Below, in pieces: positions 6,439 to 13,155 of a stretch of DNA of 41,943 nucleotides. This DNA is from JAZNSB01 sp045590955 (lineage in GTDB: Bacteria > Pseudomonadota > Alphaproteobacteria > RF32 > CAG-239). Location: positions 1 to 41,943 of the forward strand of contig JAZNSB010000027.1 in the NCBI GenBank assembly GCA_045590955.1. Reading direction: 5' to 3'. A model generated the notes under the pieces. It had not been told where the DNA came from and did no database searches. It was given only the letters and a program-made list of their open reading frames with translations. Position 1 is the first letter of the stretch, and the number at the start of each line of letters is the position of its first letter. A program made the translations under genes and the position numbers.

Positions 6439-7443
6439 TTATTTATTTAAATACCAATCAACCGTTTTTATAATGCCGGTGTCAAAATTTTCATCTGCTT
6501 TCCAGCCAAGTTGATTTTCTAGTTTGGTGGCATCTATTGCATAACGAAAATCATGACCGGCTCTGTCTGCAACAAAAGTAATTAAGTCTGCATATTTGCC
6601 TGATTTTCTGGGTTTCCTTTCATCCAAAATTTTGCATATTGTGTGCACAATTTCAAGGTTGTTGCGCTCATTTCTGCCACCTACGTTGTATGTTTCTCCT
6701 GATTTGCCTTCATGATAGATTAAATCTATGGCTTTGCAGTGGTCTAAAACATATAACCAATCTCTGATGTTGGTGCCTTTGCCATAAATGGGCAGAGGCT
6801 GTTCCGCCAAAGCTTGTTTGATGATGTGAGGTATCAATTTTTCGTGATGTTGCTTGGGACCATAGTTGTTTGAGCAATTTGAAGTGGTTACATTCATACC
6901 AAATGTGTGATGATATGCTCTTACCAAAAAGTCTGAACTTGCCTTGCTGGCAGAATATGGAGAGTTTGGGGCATATGGTGTGGTTTCTGTAAACATGCCT
7001 TCTTCTCCAAGAGCACCATATACTTCATCTGTGGAGATATGATGAAAACGACAATTTTCATATCCTGTTTTGAATACAGAAGGTTTTTCCATCCAATGTC
7101 TGCGAGCTGTGTCTAAAAGATTGAATGTGCCCAAAACGTTGGTGTTGATGAATGCTTTTGGACCTTTGATGGAATTGTCAACATGGCTTTCTGCTGCAAA
7201 GTGAATTACACCTTTAATGTCATATTTTGTAAAAATTTCTTCAATCAGAGCTTCATCGCAAATATCTCCTTGGATGAATGTGTAGTTTGGCATGTTTTCA
7301 CACTCTTTGAGATTTTCAAGATTGCCAGCATAGGTTAATTTGTCTAACATGACAATGTGATATTGGGCATATTTTTCCGTGAAATATGGCACAAAATTTG
7401 AACCGATAAATCCGGCTCCTCCGGTTACTAAAATAGACTTCAT
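6439..7443 (-). CDS. rfbB: dTDP-glucose 4,6-dehydratase
   Basis: A short-chain dehydrogenase of the extended type, 334 residues, usual for RfbB. The NAD-binding motif is GGAGFIGSNF at residues 8-17. The catalytic YxxxK is YSASK, with STDEVYG nearby, as expected for sugar-nucleotide dehydratases. The enzyme converts dTDP-glucose to dTDP-4-keto-6-deoxyglucose, the branch point for rhamnose and other deoxysugars in surface glycans. Its ATG overlaps the rfbA stop by four bases (ATGA). rfbC and rfbD are not in the window, so the final sugar is unknown. Confidence 0.95.
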   Translation of the reverse strand: MKSILVTGGAGFIGSNFVPYFTEKYAQYHIVMLDKLTYAGNLENLKECENMPNYTFIQGDICDEALIEEIFTKYDIKGVIHFAAESHVDNSIKGPKAFINTNVLGTFNLLDTARRHWMEKPSVFKTGYENCRFHHISTDEVYGALGEEGMFTETTPYAPNSPYSASKASSDFLVRAYHHTFGMNVTTSNCSNNYGPKQHHEKLIPHIIKQALAEQPLPIYGKGTNIRDWLYVLDHCKAIDLIYHEGKSGETYNVGGRNERNNLEIVHTICKILDERKPRKSGKYADLITFVADRAGHDFRYAIDATKLENQLGWKADENFDTGIIKTVDWYLNK

Positions 7444-8366
7444 GCTACTTCTCCGTAAAATATTTCATTTTCTCCGTAAAATATTTCATTTTTTTCACGG
7501 TATACTTTTTCAAGGTATGTTTTGTAGTTACCGGGGTGTAGCTCATTTATAATGGCCAAAAGTTGGTTGTCATCAATGAACCCTCTCTTATAGGCAATTT
7601 CTTCTATGCAGGCAATTTTTAGACCCTGACGTTGTTCTATAATTTGAACAAACAATGATGAATCCACTAAGCTGTCCGGTGTTCCGGCATCAAGCCATGC
7701 ATTGCCGCGTTTCATGGGTACAACACTCATTCTTCCTTCTTTGAGGTAAAGATTGTTTAAATCTGTGATTTCAATCTCTCCTCTGGCAGAGGGTTTTAAG
7801 TTTTGAGCTTTTTGAACAACATCTGAAGGATAAAAATATAGTCCTACGGAAACATAGTTTGATTTTGGATTTTGAGGTTTTTCTTCAATTGAAATAGCTT
7901 TGAGATTTTGATCAAATTCTACCACGCCAAAACGTGATGGGTTTGATACGTGATATGCAAAAATAGTGGCTTGTTTGCCTTTGTTCCTTTGGACTTCTTC
8001 TTGAAAATAGTGAAATTGATCTCCCATATAAAAAATGTTGTCTCCTAAAATAAGGCAAACGTCGTCATTGCCTATAAAATCTGCTCCAATTGTAAATGCT
8101 TGGGCAATTCCTTTTGGTTCTGGCTGAACGGCATAACTTATGTTTAAGCCGATTTTGTTACCGTTGCCAAATAATTTTTCAATGTTGGGTGTGTCTTGTG
8201 GAGTAGAAATAATCAAAATATCTTTGATTCCAAAAAGCATTAAAGTAGATAACGGATAGTAAATCATTGGTTTGTCATAAACAGGAAGTAACTGTTTTGA
8301 TGTGGTTTTTGTGAGCGGATATAAACGTGTTCCGCTTCCACCGGCAAGAACAATACCTTTCATCAT
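7440..8366 (-). CDS. rfbA: Glucose-1-phosphate thymidylyltransferase
   Basis: Nucleotidyltransferase with the N-terminal signature GIVLAGGSGTRLYPLT (residues 4-19) and downstream KPMIYYPLSTLM, LGDNIFYG-like (LGDNIFYMGD), EKPQNPKSN and GNAWLDAGTPDSL, all typical of RfbA/RmlA. It makes dTDP-glucose from dTTP and glucose-1-phosphate. AGGAG lies six bases before the first of two adjacent ATG codons. At 308 residues it is somewhat longer than the usual 290, because the end carries a tandem duplication of seven residues (ENEIFYG twice). Confidence 0.95.
   Translation of the reverse strand: MMKGIVLAGGSGTRLYPLTKTTSKQLLPVYDKPMIYYPLSTLMLFGIKDILIISTPQDTPNIEKLFGNGNKIGLNISYAVQPEPKGIAQAFTIGADFIGNDDVCLILGDNIFYMGDQFHYFQEEVQRNKGKQATIFAYHVSNPSRFGVVEFDQNLKAISIEEKPQNPKSNYVSVGLYFYPSDVVQKAQNLKPSARGEIEITDLNNLYLKEGRMSVVPMKRGNAWLDAGTPDSLVDSSLFVQIIEQRQGLKIACIEEIAYKRGFIDDNQLLAIINELHPGNYKTYLEKVYREKNEIFYGENEIFYGEVA
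7449..7490 (-). repeat. 21 bp tandem duplication in the rfbA 3' end
   Basis: Two adjacent copies of a 21-base unit, in frame, encoding ENEIFYG twice near the C-terminus. The change adds seven residues outside the catalytic core. Confidence 0.85.
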
Positions 8367-8455
8367 AAATCTCCTAAAGTTTTAATACAACGCTTAAAGT
8401 TTAGAGTATATGATATTGTTAGCAAGCATATATTTTGATTTTGTAACAGTTTTTA

Positions 8456-9301
8456 TTATAATTTTATGCGGTTTATGCTAATGTCATTGTCAATGTTTAT
8501 AACCAAAATGTGAGCTGCATCTTCTAACCAGTCAGAACCTGAACTTGCACATGTGGTGTTGCCTATTTTTTCAACAAAGTGTCCGCTTATTCTCACAGTT
8601 TCATGAATGTGTCCATGCAAGGACAATAAAGGCTGTTTTTGACTGATGAATTTATTTACCGCTCTGCTGCCGACATGTATAATTTGTTCTGAAGGTTTTA
8701 TACAGTCACAATTTGTATTAAACGGAGGAACATGGCTGACTAAAATAAGTTTGGATGCATCAACATTTTTGCATAATTCAAAGAGGTCTTCTTCAATAGA
8801 TGCGTCTTGCATAGTGTCCAAAATGTTGCAAGATACTTTATTTTGTATCGGATCACTGATAAAACCTTGTAATCTTGTAATGGGAGAAAGGTTTTCTTTG
8901 GTATCTGAGGCAAGGTCTCTTCTTTCCCAATCTTTCCATTCAAACGGAGAATATGTAACATATGAATAGCCTGCCAAAAAATAATTTCCGAAAGGAATGA
9001 CCTTAGAATCAAAAAGTGTAAAGTTGTGATTTTTTTGGCTTTGTTCAACAAAATCATGGTTGGCTTTGTAATCATCATTGCCCATGATTAAATATACATG
9101 GCCGGAAAACTTATCAAAAATGGGAAAAATTTTGTCATTTAAAAATTGTTTTTGCAGTTCAATATCTTTTAATTCCGGGCTTTTAGTGGTTAAATCTCCG
9201 CCAATGACGATATTGTTTATGTTGTGCTCTTTGGCATATGTAAAAATTTGATTATAATGATTAAAATTACCATGAAGATCTGAACAAAAAATAAATTCCA
9301 T
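8456..9301 (-). CDS. Calcineurin-like metallophosphoesterase
   Basis: 281 residues. Metal-binding blocks appear in the expected order: FCSDLHGN (Asp8, His10), GGDLT, GNDD, VSHVPP and HGHIHE. The spacing matches the small intracellular calcineurin-like phosphoesterases. The substrate (phosphodiester or phosphoprotein) cannot be inferred. The start at 9301 is chosen over an upstream ATG at 9337 because GGAG lies eight bases before it. The gene stands alone, with a terminator after the upstream lipoprotein gene and a 90-base gap before rfbA. Confidence 0.9.
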   Translation of the reverse strand: MEFIFCSDLHGNFNHYNQIFTYAKEHNINNIVIGGDLTTKSPELKDIELQKQFLNDKIFPIFDKFSGHVYLIMGNDDYKANHDFVEQSQKNHNFTLFDSKVIPFGNYFLAGYSYVTYSPFEWKDWERRDLASDTKENLSPITRLQGFISDPIQNKVSCNILDTMQDASIEEDLFELCKNVDASKLILVSHVPPFNTNCDCIKPSEQIIHVGSRAVNKFISQKQPLLSLHGHIHETVRISGHFVEKIGNTTCASSGSDWLEDAAHILVINIDNDISINRIKL

Positions 9302-9363
9302 ATTATTTCTCCGTTTGTTTTTTTTAAGAGTTATCATGCCAAGAGAAAAATGTCAAACAGCAA

Positions 9364-9391
9364 AAAAAAGAGGCTTAAAAGCCTCTTTTTT
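9364..9391. terminator. Bidirectional terminator after the lipoprotein gene
   Basis: Stem AAAAAAGAGGC / GCCTCTTTTTT with a TTAAAA loop, 15 bases past the stop at 9406 on the minus strand. Confidence 0.9.
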
Positions 9392-9405
9392 GAAATAAAG
9401 TTTTT

Positions 9406-9954
9406 TTATTGTGCAATTTGTTCTGCTTGTTCTACCGTTAATAAAACGGGGTCTGTAGTTTGAGCAGGCGCAACTTGAACAGGTTGAAGAGTTGTTGTTA
9501 CAACATCTTTTGTTTCTTGAGTGCTTGGTTGCAAAACAACATTTTCTTTTGTTGCTGAATATGGCTCTTTTTCATAAGTAACCGTTTGAGTTGTTTGGGG
9601 ATTGCAAGAAGTTGTGTATGTTGTTTTTTTATAAACAATTTCTACAGGTTCTTTTGTTTGAGTTACGTTGTTTTGTTTGGTGCAATTATTACATCCGCAA
9701 GAATTGCAGGAAGTATCTTTGTAAACATATACCACTTGAGGTGTTGTGCGCAATTGACGTGTATATTGCGGTCTGATTTGCTCACGGTATTTTGGAGCAT
9801 ACGGATCTTGAGTTTTATAAGCATGGTCACAAGTTTGTTGAGAGTTAATTTTTCTCCATCCGTCAAAAATTGAAGGACAAGTTCTTTTTTGATGATGATT
9901 TTGTGCGCATGCTGTGATAAGACACAAAGATATTAACAAGATTGTTTTTTTCAT
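9406..9954 (-). CDS. Lipoprotein, threonine/glutamine-rich
   Basis: A 182-residue precursor with a lipoprotein signal peptide: MKKTILLISLCLITAC, where LITAC is a lipobox and Cys16 would be lipidated. The mature part has a cysteine cluster (CNSCGCNNC, about residues 84-92) and then a low-complexity tail rich in Thr, Gln and Val. The ATG at 9954 follows GGGAG and gives a proper signal peptide; an upstream ATG at 9969 would add five residues before it. The cysteine cluster in an envelope protein could bind metal or form disulfides. The family is not recognised. Confidence 0.8.
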   Translation of the reverse strand: MKKTILLISLCLITACAQNHHQKRTCPSIFDGWRKINSQQTCDHAYKTQDPYAPKYREQIRPQYTRQLRTTPQVVYVYKDTSCNSCGCNNCTKQNNVTQTKEPVEIVYKKTTYTTSCNPQTTQTVTYEKEPYSATKENVVLQPSTQETKDVVTTTLQPVQVAPAQTTDPVLLTVEQAEQIAQ

Positions 9955-10085
9955 TATATTTTCTCCCACGGATATTTTTTGTGTCTAATATAATGATTTT
10001 TGGCTAAAAGTCAATAAATAAGAACATCAGATAAAGAAAAAGGTTGCAAAAATAAAAAAAAGATGTAAAAAGGCAATACATATGT

Positions 10086-10162
10086 CGGGACATAGCTCAG
10101 TCTGGTAGAGCACTGCGTTCGGGACGCAGGGGTCGGAGGTTCAAGTCCTCTTGTCCCGACCA
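10086..10162 (+). tRNA. tRNA-Pro (anticodon CGG)
   Basis: The cloverleaf can be drawn fully: acceptor CGGGACA / TGTCCCG, D arm with AGCTCAG and GGTAGAGC, anticodon stem CTGCG / CGCAG with loop TTCGGGA (anticodon CGG, reading CCG proline codons), T arm GGAGG-TTCAAGT-CCTC, discriminator A and an encoded CCA. The 3' half is part of the 48-base repeat that bounds the inserted element. Confidence 0.95.
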
Positions 10163-10163
10163 C
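10116..10163 (+). repeat. Left attachment-site repeat (attL), 48 bp
   Basis: The 3' part of the intact tRNA-Pro gene, identical to 12430-12477. Confidence 0.85.
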
Positions 10164-10167
10164 TTAA

Positions 10168-10206
10168 AACCTTGATTTTCCTAGAGATTTTCAAGGTTAT
10201 TTTTTA
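10168..10206 (+). terminator. Terminator after tRNA-Pro
   Basis: Stem AACCTTGA / TCAAGGTT with a 15-base loop, followed by a T run. It lies inside the inserted element, so the element supplies its own terminator for the reconstituted tRNA gene. Confidence 0.7.
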
Positions 10207-10317
10207 TGCTAAACATGTTTTCTAGTTTTAGCGTCAAGGTTCGGAATAAAAAAATGACTATATAAATTCACAGTAGTAATTTTTTGTTATATGCAACGTT
10301 TGTGTAAGGGACCTATA

Positions 10318-10503
10318 ATGAAAAAATTTCTTGTTATTTTAACACTGATGGTATCAGCTTGTGCTTTTGTCATACCAGAAGCTTCAGCAACAGTTGCAAC
10401 GTATTCATTTTTAGTCTCCTTAATTAATTTAAACTATAACACCTCTGGTATCATAAATAAAAGAGGACGTTTGTTATCACAACAAATGTCCTCAGTAAGA
10501 TAA
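10318..10503 (+). CDS. Short secreted or lipid-anchored protein, 61 aa, possibly truncated
   Basis: MKKFLVILTLMVSACAFVIPEASA is a convincing export signal; VSAC fits a lipobox and ASA fits a signal peptidase I site, so the type is undecided. AAGGGA precedes the ATG at 10318, which is preferred over an ATG 27 bases upstream. After the signal only about 37 residues remain. The last 18 are read through the terminator hairpin of the opposite gene (10463-10493), so the natural 3' end of this gene was probably replaced. It lies just inside the left end of the mini-island. Confidence 0.45.
   Translation: MKKFLVILTLMVSACAFVIPEASATVATYSFLVSLINLNYNTSGIINKRGRLLSQQMSSVR
10455..10493 (-). terminator. Terminator of the island membrane-protein gene
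   Basis: Minus strand: a 13 bp stem GAGGACATTTGTT / AACAAACGTCCTC with one wobble pair and a 5-base loop, followed by TTTTATTTATG. It lies 22 bases past the stop at 10515. Confidence 0.8.
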
Positions 10504-10514
10504 ATTAGAACTCG

Positions 10515-12239
10515 TTAGAACTCGAAATTTATGATATCATAACTATCAAGGCTGATAACTTTAGCCTCGGTATCAGTATATGAAACCATAACCTTTTGTC
10601 CTGTTTTGCTCCACTTCATCTCCGGAAAAGCATCGGTTGTACCGGTAAACTCTTTTCCTTTGACTTCAGTAAACAATACATAATATAAACCATTTTCATA
10701 GACTATATCACGTATTGTCATTTCGAGAACTTCTAAAGCCAGCTTATCACCATCAGTAATTGTAAACTCGTTACTGTTTTGTAAGGTTTTAAGATATGCT
10801 TTCAAAGCCTCTTGTGGAGTTGCAGCAGCAGCGAACTCGAGCTCGCTCTTAAGTGAGACAAATGCATAACCTGCATTCTTGACACCATCTCCTGTCAAAG
10901 TCATGTAGTATGTAGGTACTCCATGAATATTATACAGAATAGGGTCGTTTGCAAAGAAGCGCGATTGCCTTACCCACTCGCTCTGTGCTTCGATAACGTC
11001 CATAGCCGCTTGTTCGTTTATACCCGATACCGGATAGAGTTTACACTCTTTAGTTCTGGTATCAATGAGCATAAAGCCTGAAGATGACTTGTCAGCACCA
11101 GCACTCTGAATACCTGTATACCAGTAAGATTTTCCCTCAGAGTAAACAAGAGACATACCCGGAGTTGCCTGGCGAACCCCATTTTGTGCAAAGAGAGCAT
11201 TCCAATAACCGTCCTGATACTGTCCCCAATCATTGATTTGCTTAATCAGGAACTCATCAGACTGAATAAGGTCAACCCATTCAGGAGTGTCATTGATACT
11301 GTAATCTTTGATGTCACCGTTCTGCATGTCTACGACAAGTACACCTACAGCATCTTCACCACCAAAACCGATAGTTGGCTCATAAATGGTAATTACCCAG
11401 TAAGGACGGCCAGTATCATCAATCTCCATCGAGTATTCGTCCAAACCATGACTGGCATAGCCATTGACACGAACATGACGCTTGATATAGTCTCTGAAAT
11501 ATCCAGACGTAAGATAGCGCAGCTTCAAAGGCTCTCCATTAAGCTCTGTTATGAAGAAAATTCTTCCCGGATTGTGAGCACTGACGATGCAGTAGCCTTC
11601 GGTGGTCTTATTTTTCCTCCATTTCCAAAAGCTCTTATGCTCCAGAGGCATTACCCATACCTTCTCATTATCAAAGGTTTCAGTAAGCTTCTGTCCTTCT
11701 GCAGTAGTAAAGCTGAAAGTACCATCGAGGTTAATCATATAAGCTTTGCCGAATGTACAACGGCTACCTAAAGAAGCTATGTTCTCAATGCGCTTTGAGG
11801 CCAGGTCCTCTGCGTATTGTCTTTTCACATTTATCATCTTGTCTACGGGAACAGGATGAATGTTATTTACGAATACAGAATCTTCAACCTCTTCTACGGT
11901 AAGAAGATTTTTATACTCTTCTGTATGGAAGATCTCGAAAGTTGCACAACATCTGACGATAAATCCCAATATACACAAGCCGAGCATAACAGCACCCACT
12001 GGACGAATTTCTTCTTCTACCATAAAGCCTATGAGAAATCCTATGAGGCAGGCTAAGAATATTTCAATCCAAACGCCATCAAAGCCCCAGAAGTTTATAG
12101 TTGGCATGAAAGCCCAATTGATGAACCAGAACCCGAGGAATGTTACGATTCCTACTACAATAGAGACGATTTTGCTTTCTCTGTTAAGCGATGAAATCGC
12201 TGCAATAGCTCCAAGGAGCAACGAAAACATTAAATACAT
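10515..12239 (-). CDS. Island cargo: multi-pass membrane protein with large extracytoplasmic domain, 574 aa
   Basis: The family is not recognised. The first 115 residues hold about four hydrophobic segments (start to 16, about 24-40, 60-75, 82-100; for example IEIFLACLIGFLIGFM). The remaining 450 residues are soluble and rich in aromatic and beta-type segments, with recurring blocks around a conserved-looking W/Y and D pattern (YWVITIYEPTIGFGGEDAVG, YWYTGIQSAGADKSSSGFML, TYYMTLTGDG); they may be diverged repeats. GC content is visibly higher than in the neighbours, and CAC, GAG and ACC codons are common. No Shine-Dalgarno site is present, but a good promoter (12314-12342) and terminator (10455-10493) frame it. 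It is the only intact gene of the mini-island, so a fitness or defence role is plausible but unproven. Confidence 0.85.
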   Translation of the reverse strand: MYLMFSLLLGAIAAISSLNRESKIVSIVVGIVTFLGFWFINWAFMPTINFWGFDGVWIEIFLACLIGFLIGFMVEEEIRPVGAVMLGLCILGFIVRCCATFEIFHTEEYKNLLTVEEVEDSVFVNNIHPVPVDKMINVKRQYAEDLASKRIENIASLGSRCTFGKAYMINLDGTFSFTTAEGQKLTETFDNEKVWVMPLEHKSFWKWRKNKTTEGYCIVSAHNPGRIFFITELNGEPLKLRYLTSGYFRDYIKRHVRVNGYASHGLDEYSMEIDDTGRPYWVITIYEPTIGFGGEDAVGVLVVDMQNGDIKDYSINDTPEWVDLIQSDEFLIKQINDWGQYQDGYWNALFAQNGVRQATPGMSLVYSEGKSYWYTGIQSAGADKSSSGFMLIDTRTKECKLYPVSGINEQAAMDVIEAQSEWVRQSRFFANDPILYNIHGVPTYYMTLTGDGVKNAGYAFVSLKSELEFAAAATPQEALKAYLKTLQNSNEFTITDGDKLALEVLEMTIRDIVYENGLYYVLFTEVKGKEFTGTTDAFPEMKWSKTGQKVMVSYTDTEAKVISLDSYDIINFEF

Positions 12240-12313
12240 AAGATAATTTTGTTTAAAGTTAATATTTAATAAAAATAGTTTTGACCACTACAATAAGATT
12301 TTGTATATAAGCG

Positions 12314-12342
12314 GTTATATCATATTTTTTTATGTGTTGCAA
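12314..12342 (-). promoter_or_regulatory. Promoter of the island membrane-protein gene
   Basis: Minus strand TTGCAA, 17-base spacer, TATAAC, about 75 bases before the ATG at 12239. Confidence 0.65.
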
Positions 12343-12412
12343 GTATATTTTTATCAGCAGGGATTGAACGATTTTTTATGAGTTCTTTTAATTCAGAGAA
12401 ACTTTTATCCAT
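12320..12412 (-). pseudogene. 30-residue gene remnant near the right end of the island
   Basis: The minus-strand frame MDKSFSELKELIKNRSIPADKNI... ends at TGA after 30 residues. It has protein-like composition (leucine/lysine helix then IPADKN) but no ribosome binding site, and it overlaps the promoter at 12314-12342. It is best read as the front of a truncated gene left when the island was formed. The rest of the 12239-12430 gap holds nothing else that I can see. Confidence 0.35.
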
Positions 12413-12429
12413 AAAAAAGAAGACATTTT

Positions 12430-12477
12430 CGTTCGGGACGCAGGGGTCGGAGGTTCAAGTCCTCTTGTCCCGACCAC
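12430..12477 (+). repeat. Right attachment-site repeat (attR), 48 bp
   Basis: An exact copy of the tRNA-Pro 3' part (10116-10163), without the 5' half, so it cannot form a tRNA. Confidence 0.85.
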
Positions 12478-12484
12478 ATCAGTC

Positions 12485-12543
12485 AGCTAGGAATTTTCAA
12501 GAGCAAATTAAACGGCTCAGATAAGGAAATCCTAGCTTTTTTG
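12485..12543 (+). terminator. Likely original terminator of tRNA-Pro
   Basis: AGCTAGGA and TCCTAGCT arms with a long internal loop, followed by six T. It lies just outside attR, where the ancestral tRNA terminator is expected after a 3'-end insertion. Confidence 0.6.
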
Positions 12544-12615
12544 TTATATGTATATATGTCTTCTGAATATACCGATTAATTTTTGGTTATAGTAAGGGGA
12601 AAGGCTTTTTTATGC

Positions 12616-12643
12616 TTGACAATATACCCTGTGGGGGTATATT
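12616..12643 (+). promoter_or_regulatory. CsoR-type operator overlapping a promoter
   Basis: -35 TTGACA at 12616-12621 and a -10 at 12638-12643 (TATATT, spacing 16). Between and over them lies a perfect inverted repeat ATATACCC-TGTGG-GGGTATAT at 12622-12642. The ACCC/GGGT half-sites with a G-tract are characteristic of CsoR/RcnR operators. A bound repressor would block RNA polymerase, with the adjacent csoR gene giving autoregulation. Confidence 0.85.
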
Positions 12644-12678
12644 AAAGCGCAATTGAATAATGTTTTATGGAGAAAAAA

Positions 12679-12849
12679 ATGTCTAAATGTAATAATCCAA
12701 ATTGTAAATGTGAAAACTGTCAATGTGGCGAAAACTGTCAATGTGGTGAAAACTGTCAATGCGGTGATAACTGTCAATGTGGTGAAAACTGTCAATGCAC
12801 AAAAGACAACAAGTGTTGCGAAACTTGTCATTGCGGGGATGATAAATAG
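12679..12849 (+). CDS. Metallothionein-like cysteine-rich protein, 56 aa
   Basis: 17 of 56 residues are cysteines, arranged as CxC pairs in near-identical repeats of G(E/D)NCQC, ending with KCCETCHCGDDK. There are almost no hydrophobic residues, so it must fold around metal. Such proteins sequester soft metals such as Cu(I), Zn or Cd in the cytoplasm. GGAG at 12669-12672 is the ribosome binding site for the ATG at 12679, so the ATG at 12667 is not the start. It is the first gene after a CsoR-type operator and 8 bases before csoR. The repeats probably grew by unequal duplication and could vary in number between strains. Confidence 0.85.
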   Translation: MSKCNNPNCKCENCQCGENCQCGENCQCGDNCQCGENCQCTKDNKCCETCHCGDDK

Positions 12850-12857
12850 GAAAAAAT

Positions 12858-13139
12858 ATGCAAAATGTTACAAAAGTAATGCATTCCGACAATTTGCCAA
12901 AGCTTAACCGTATTTCCGGTCAGGTTGACGGTATTAAAAAAATGATTGAAGATGAAAGGTATTGCTTGGATATTGTTTATCAAATAAGGGCGGTGCGTTC
13001 TGCTTTGAAAAGCATTGAGAAAAATATATTGCATAATCATATACACCATTGTGTGGCAGATGCTTTTAATTTGCCAAAAGAACAATTGCAACAAAAAATA
13101 GATGAGTTGGTGCTTTTGTTTGATAAAAACGACAACTAA
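12858..13139 (+). CDS. csoR: CsoR-family metal-sensing repressor
   Basis: 93 residues, the normal size for the CsoR/RcnR/FrmR fold. The metal ligands of copper sensors occur at the canonical positions: Cys36 (RYCLDI), His61 and Cys65 (HIHHC). RcnR-type nickel sensors have histidine in place of the last cysteine, so the C-H-C set favours Cu(I). The helix with KLNRISGQVDGIKKMIE is the family signature and binds DNA with the basic face. An operator that it should recognise lies at 12622-12642 upstream of its own operon. It is followed 16 bases later by a CDF exporter gene. Confidence 0.9.
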   Translation: MQNVTKVMHSDNLPKLNRISGQVDGIKKMIEDERYCLDIVYQIRAVRSALKSIEKNILHNHIHHCVADAFNLPKEQLQQKIDELVLLFDKNDN

Positions 13140-13155
13140 TGACAAGAGGAATAAG

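Larger units (their letters stand above)
10116..12477. mobile_element. 2.3 kb integrated mini-island in tRNA-Pro
   Basis: The 48 bases at 10116-10163 (anticodon loop to just past CCA) are repeated exactly at 12430-12477 without the 5' half of the tRNA. This is the footprint left by a tyrosine integrase that inserts at tRNA 3' ends. Inside are a truncated-looking secreted mini-protein, one membrane protein gene with promoter and terminator, and a short gene remnant. No integrase, recombinase or replication gene is present. The element is therefore either a deletion derivative or a passenger moved by an integrase encoded elsewhere. Confidence 0.8.

Noticed and set aside
4775..6514. Several long plus-strand frames across the uup and rfbB genes
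   Set aside because: They lie wholly opposite genes with strong family motifs and have cysteine- and serine-rich shadow composition.
12430..12477. Second tRNA-Pro gene
   Set aside because: Only the 3' part is present, without acceptor 5' strand, D arm or the 5' half of the anticodon stem, so it cannot fold as a tRNA; it is the att repeat.
12679..12820. Short regularly spaced repeats that might suggest a CRISPR array
   Set aside because: The units are 18 bases, directly adjacent without spacers, and in frame with a cysteine-rich protein. No cas genes are nearby. No CRISPR array is seen anywhere in the window.
12610..12907. Frames on both strands over the metallothionein gene
   Set aside because: They arise from the repeated GENCQC codons; only the +1 frame has a ribosome binding site and a metal-binding pattern.
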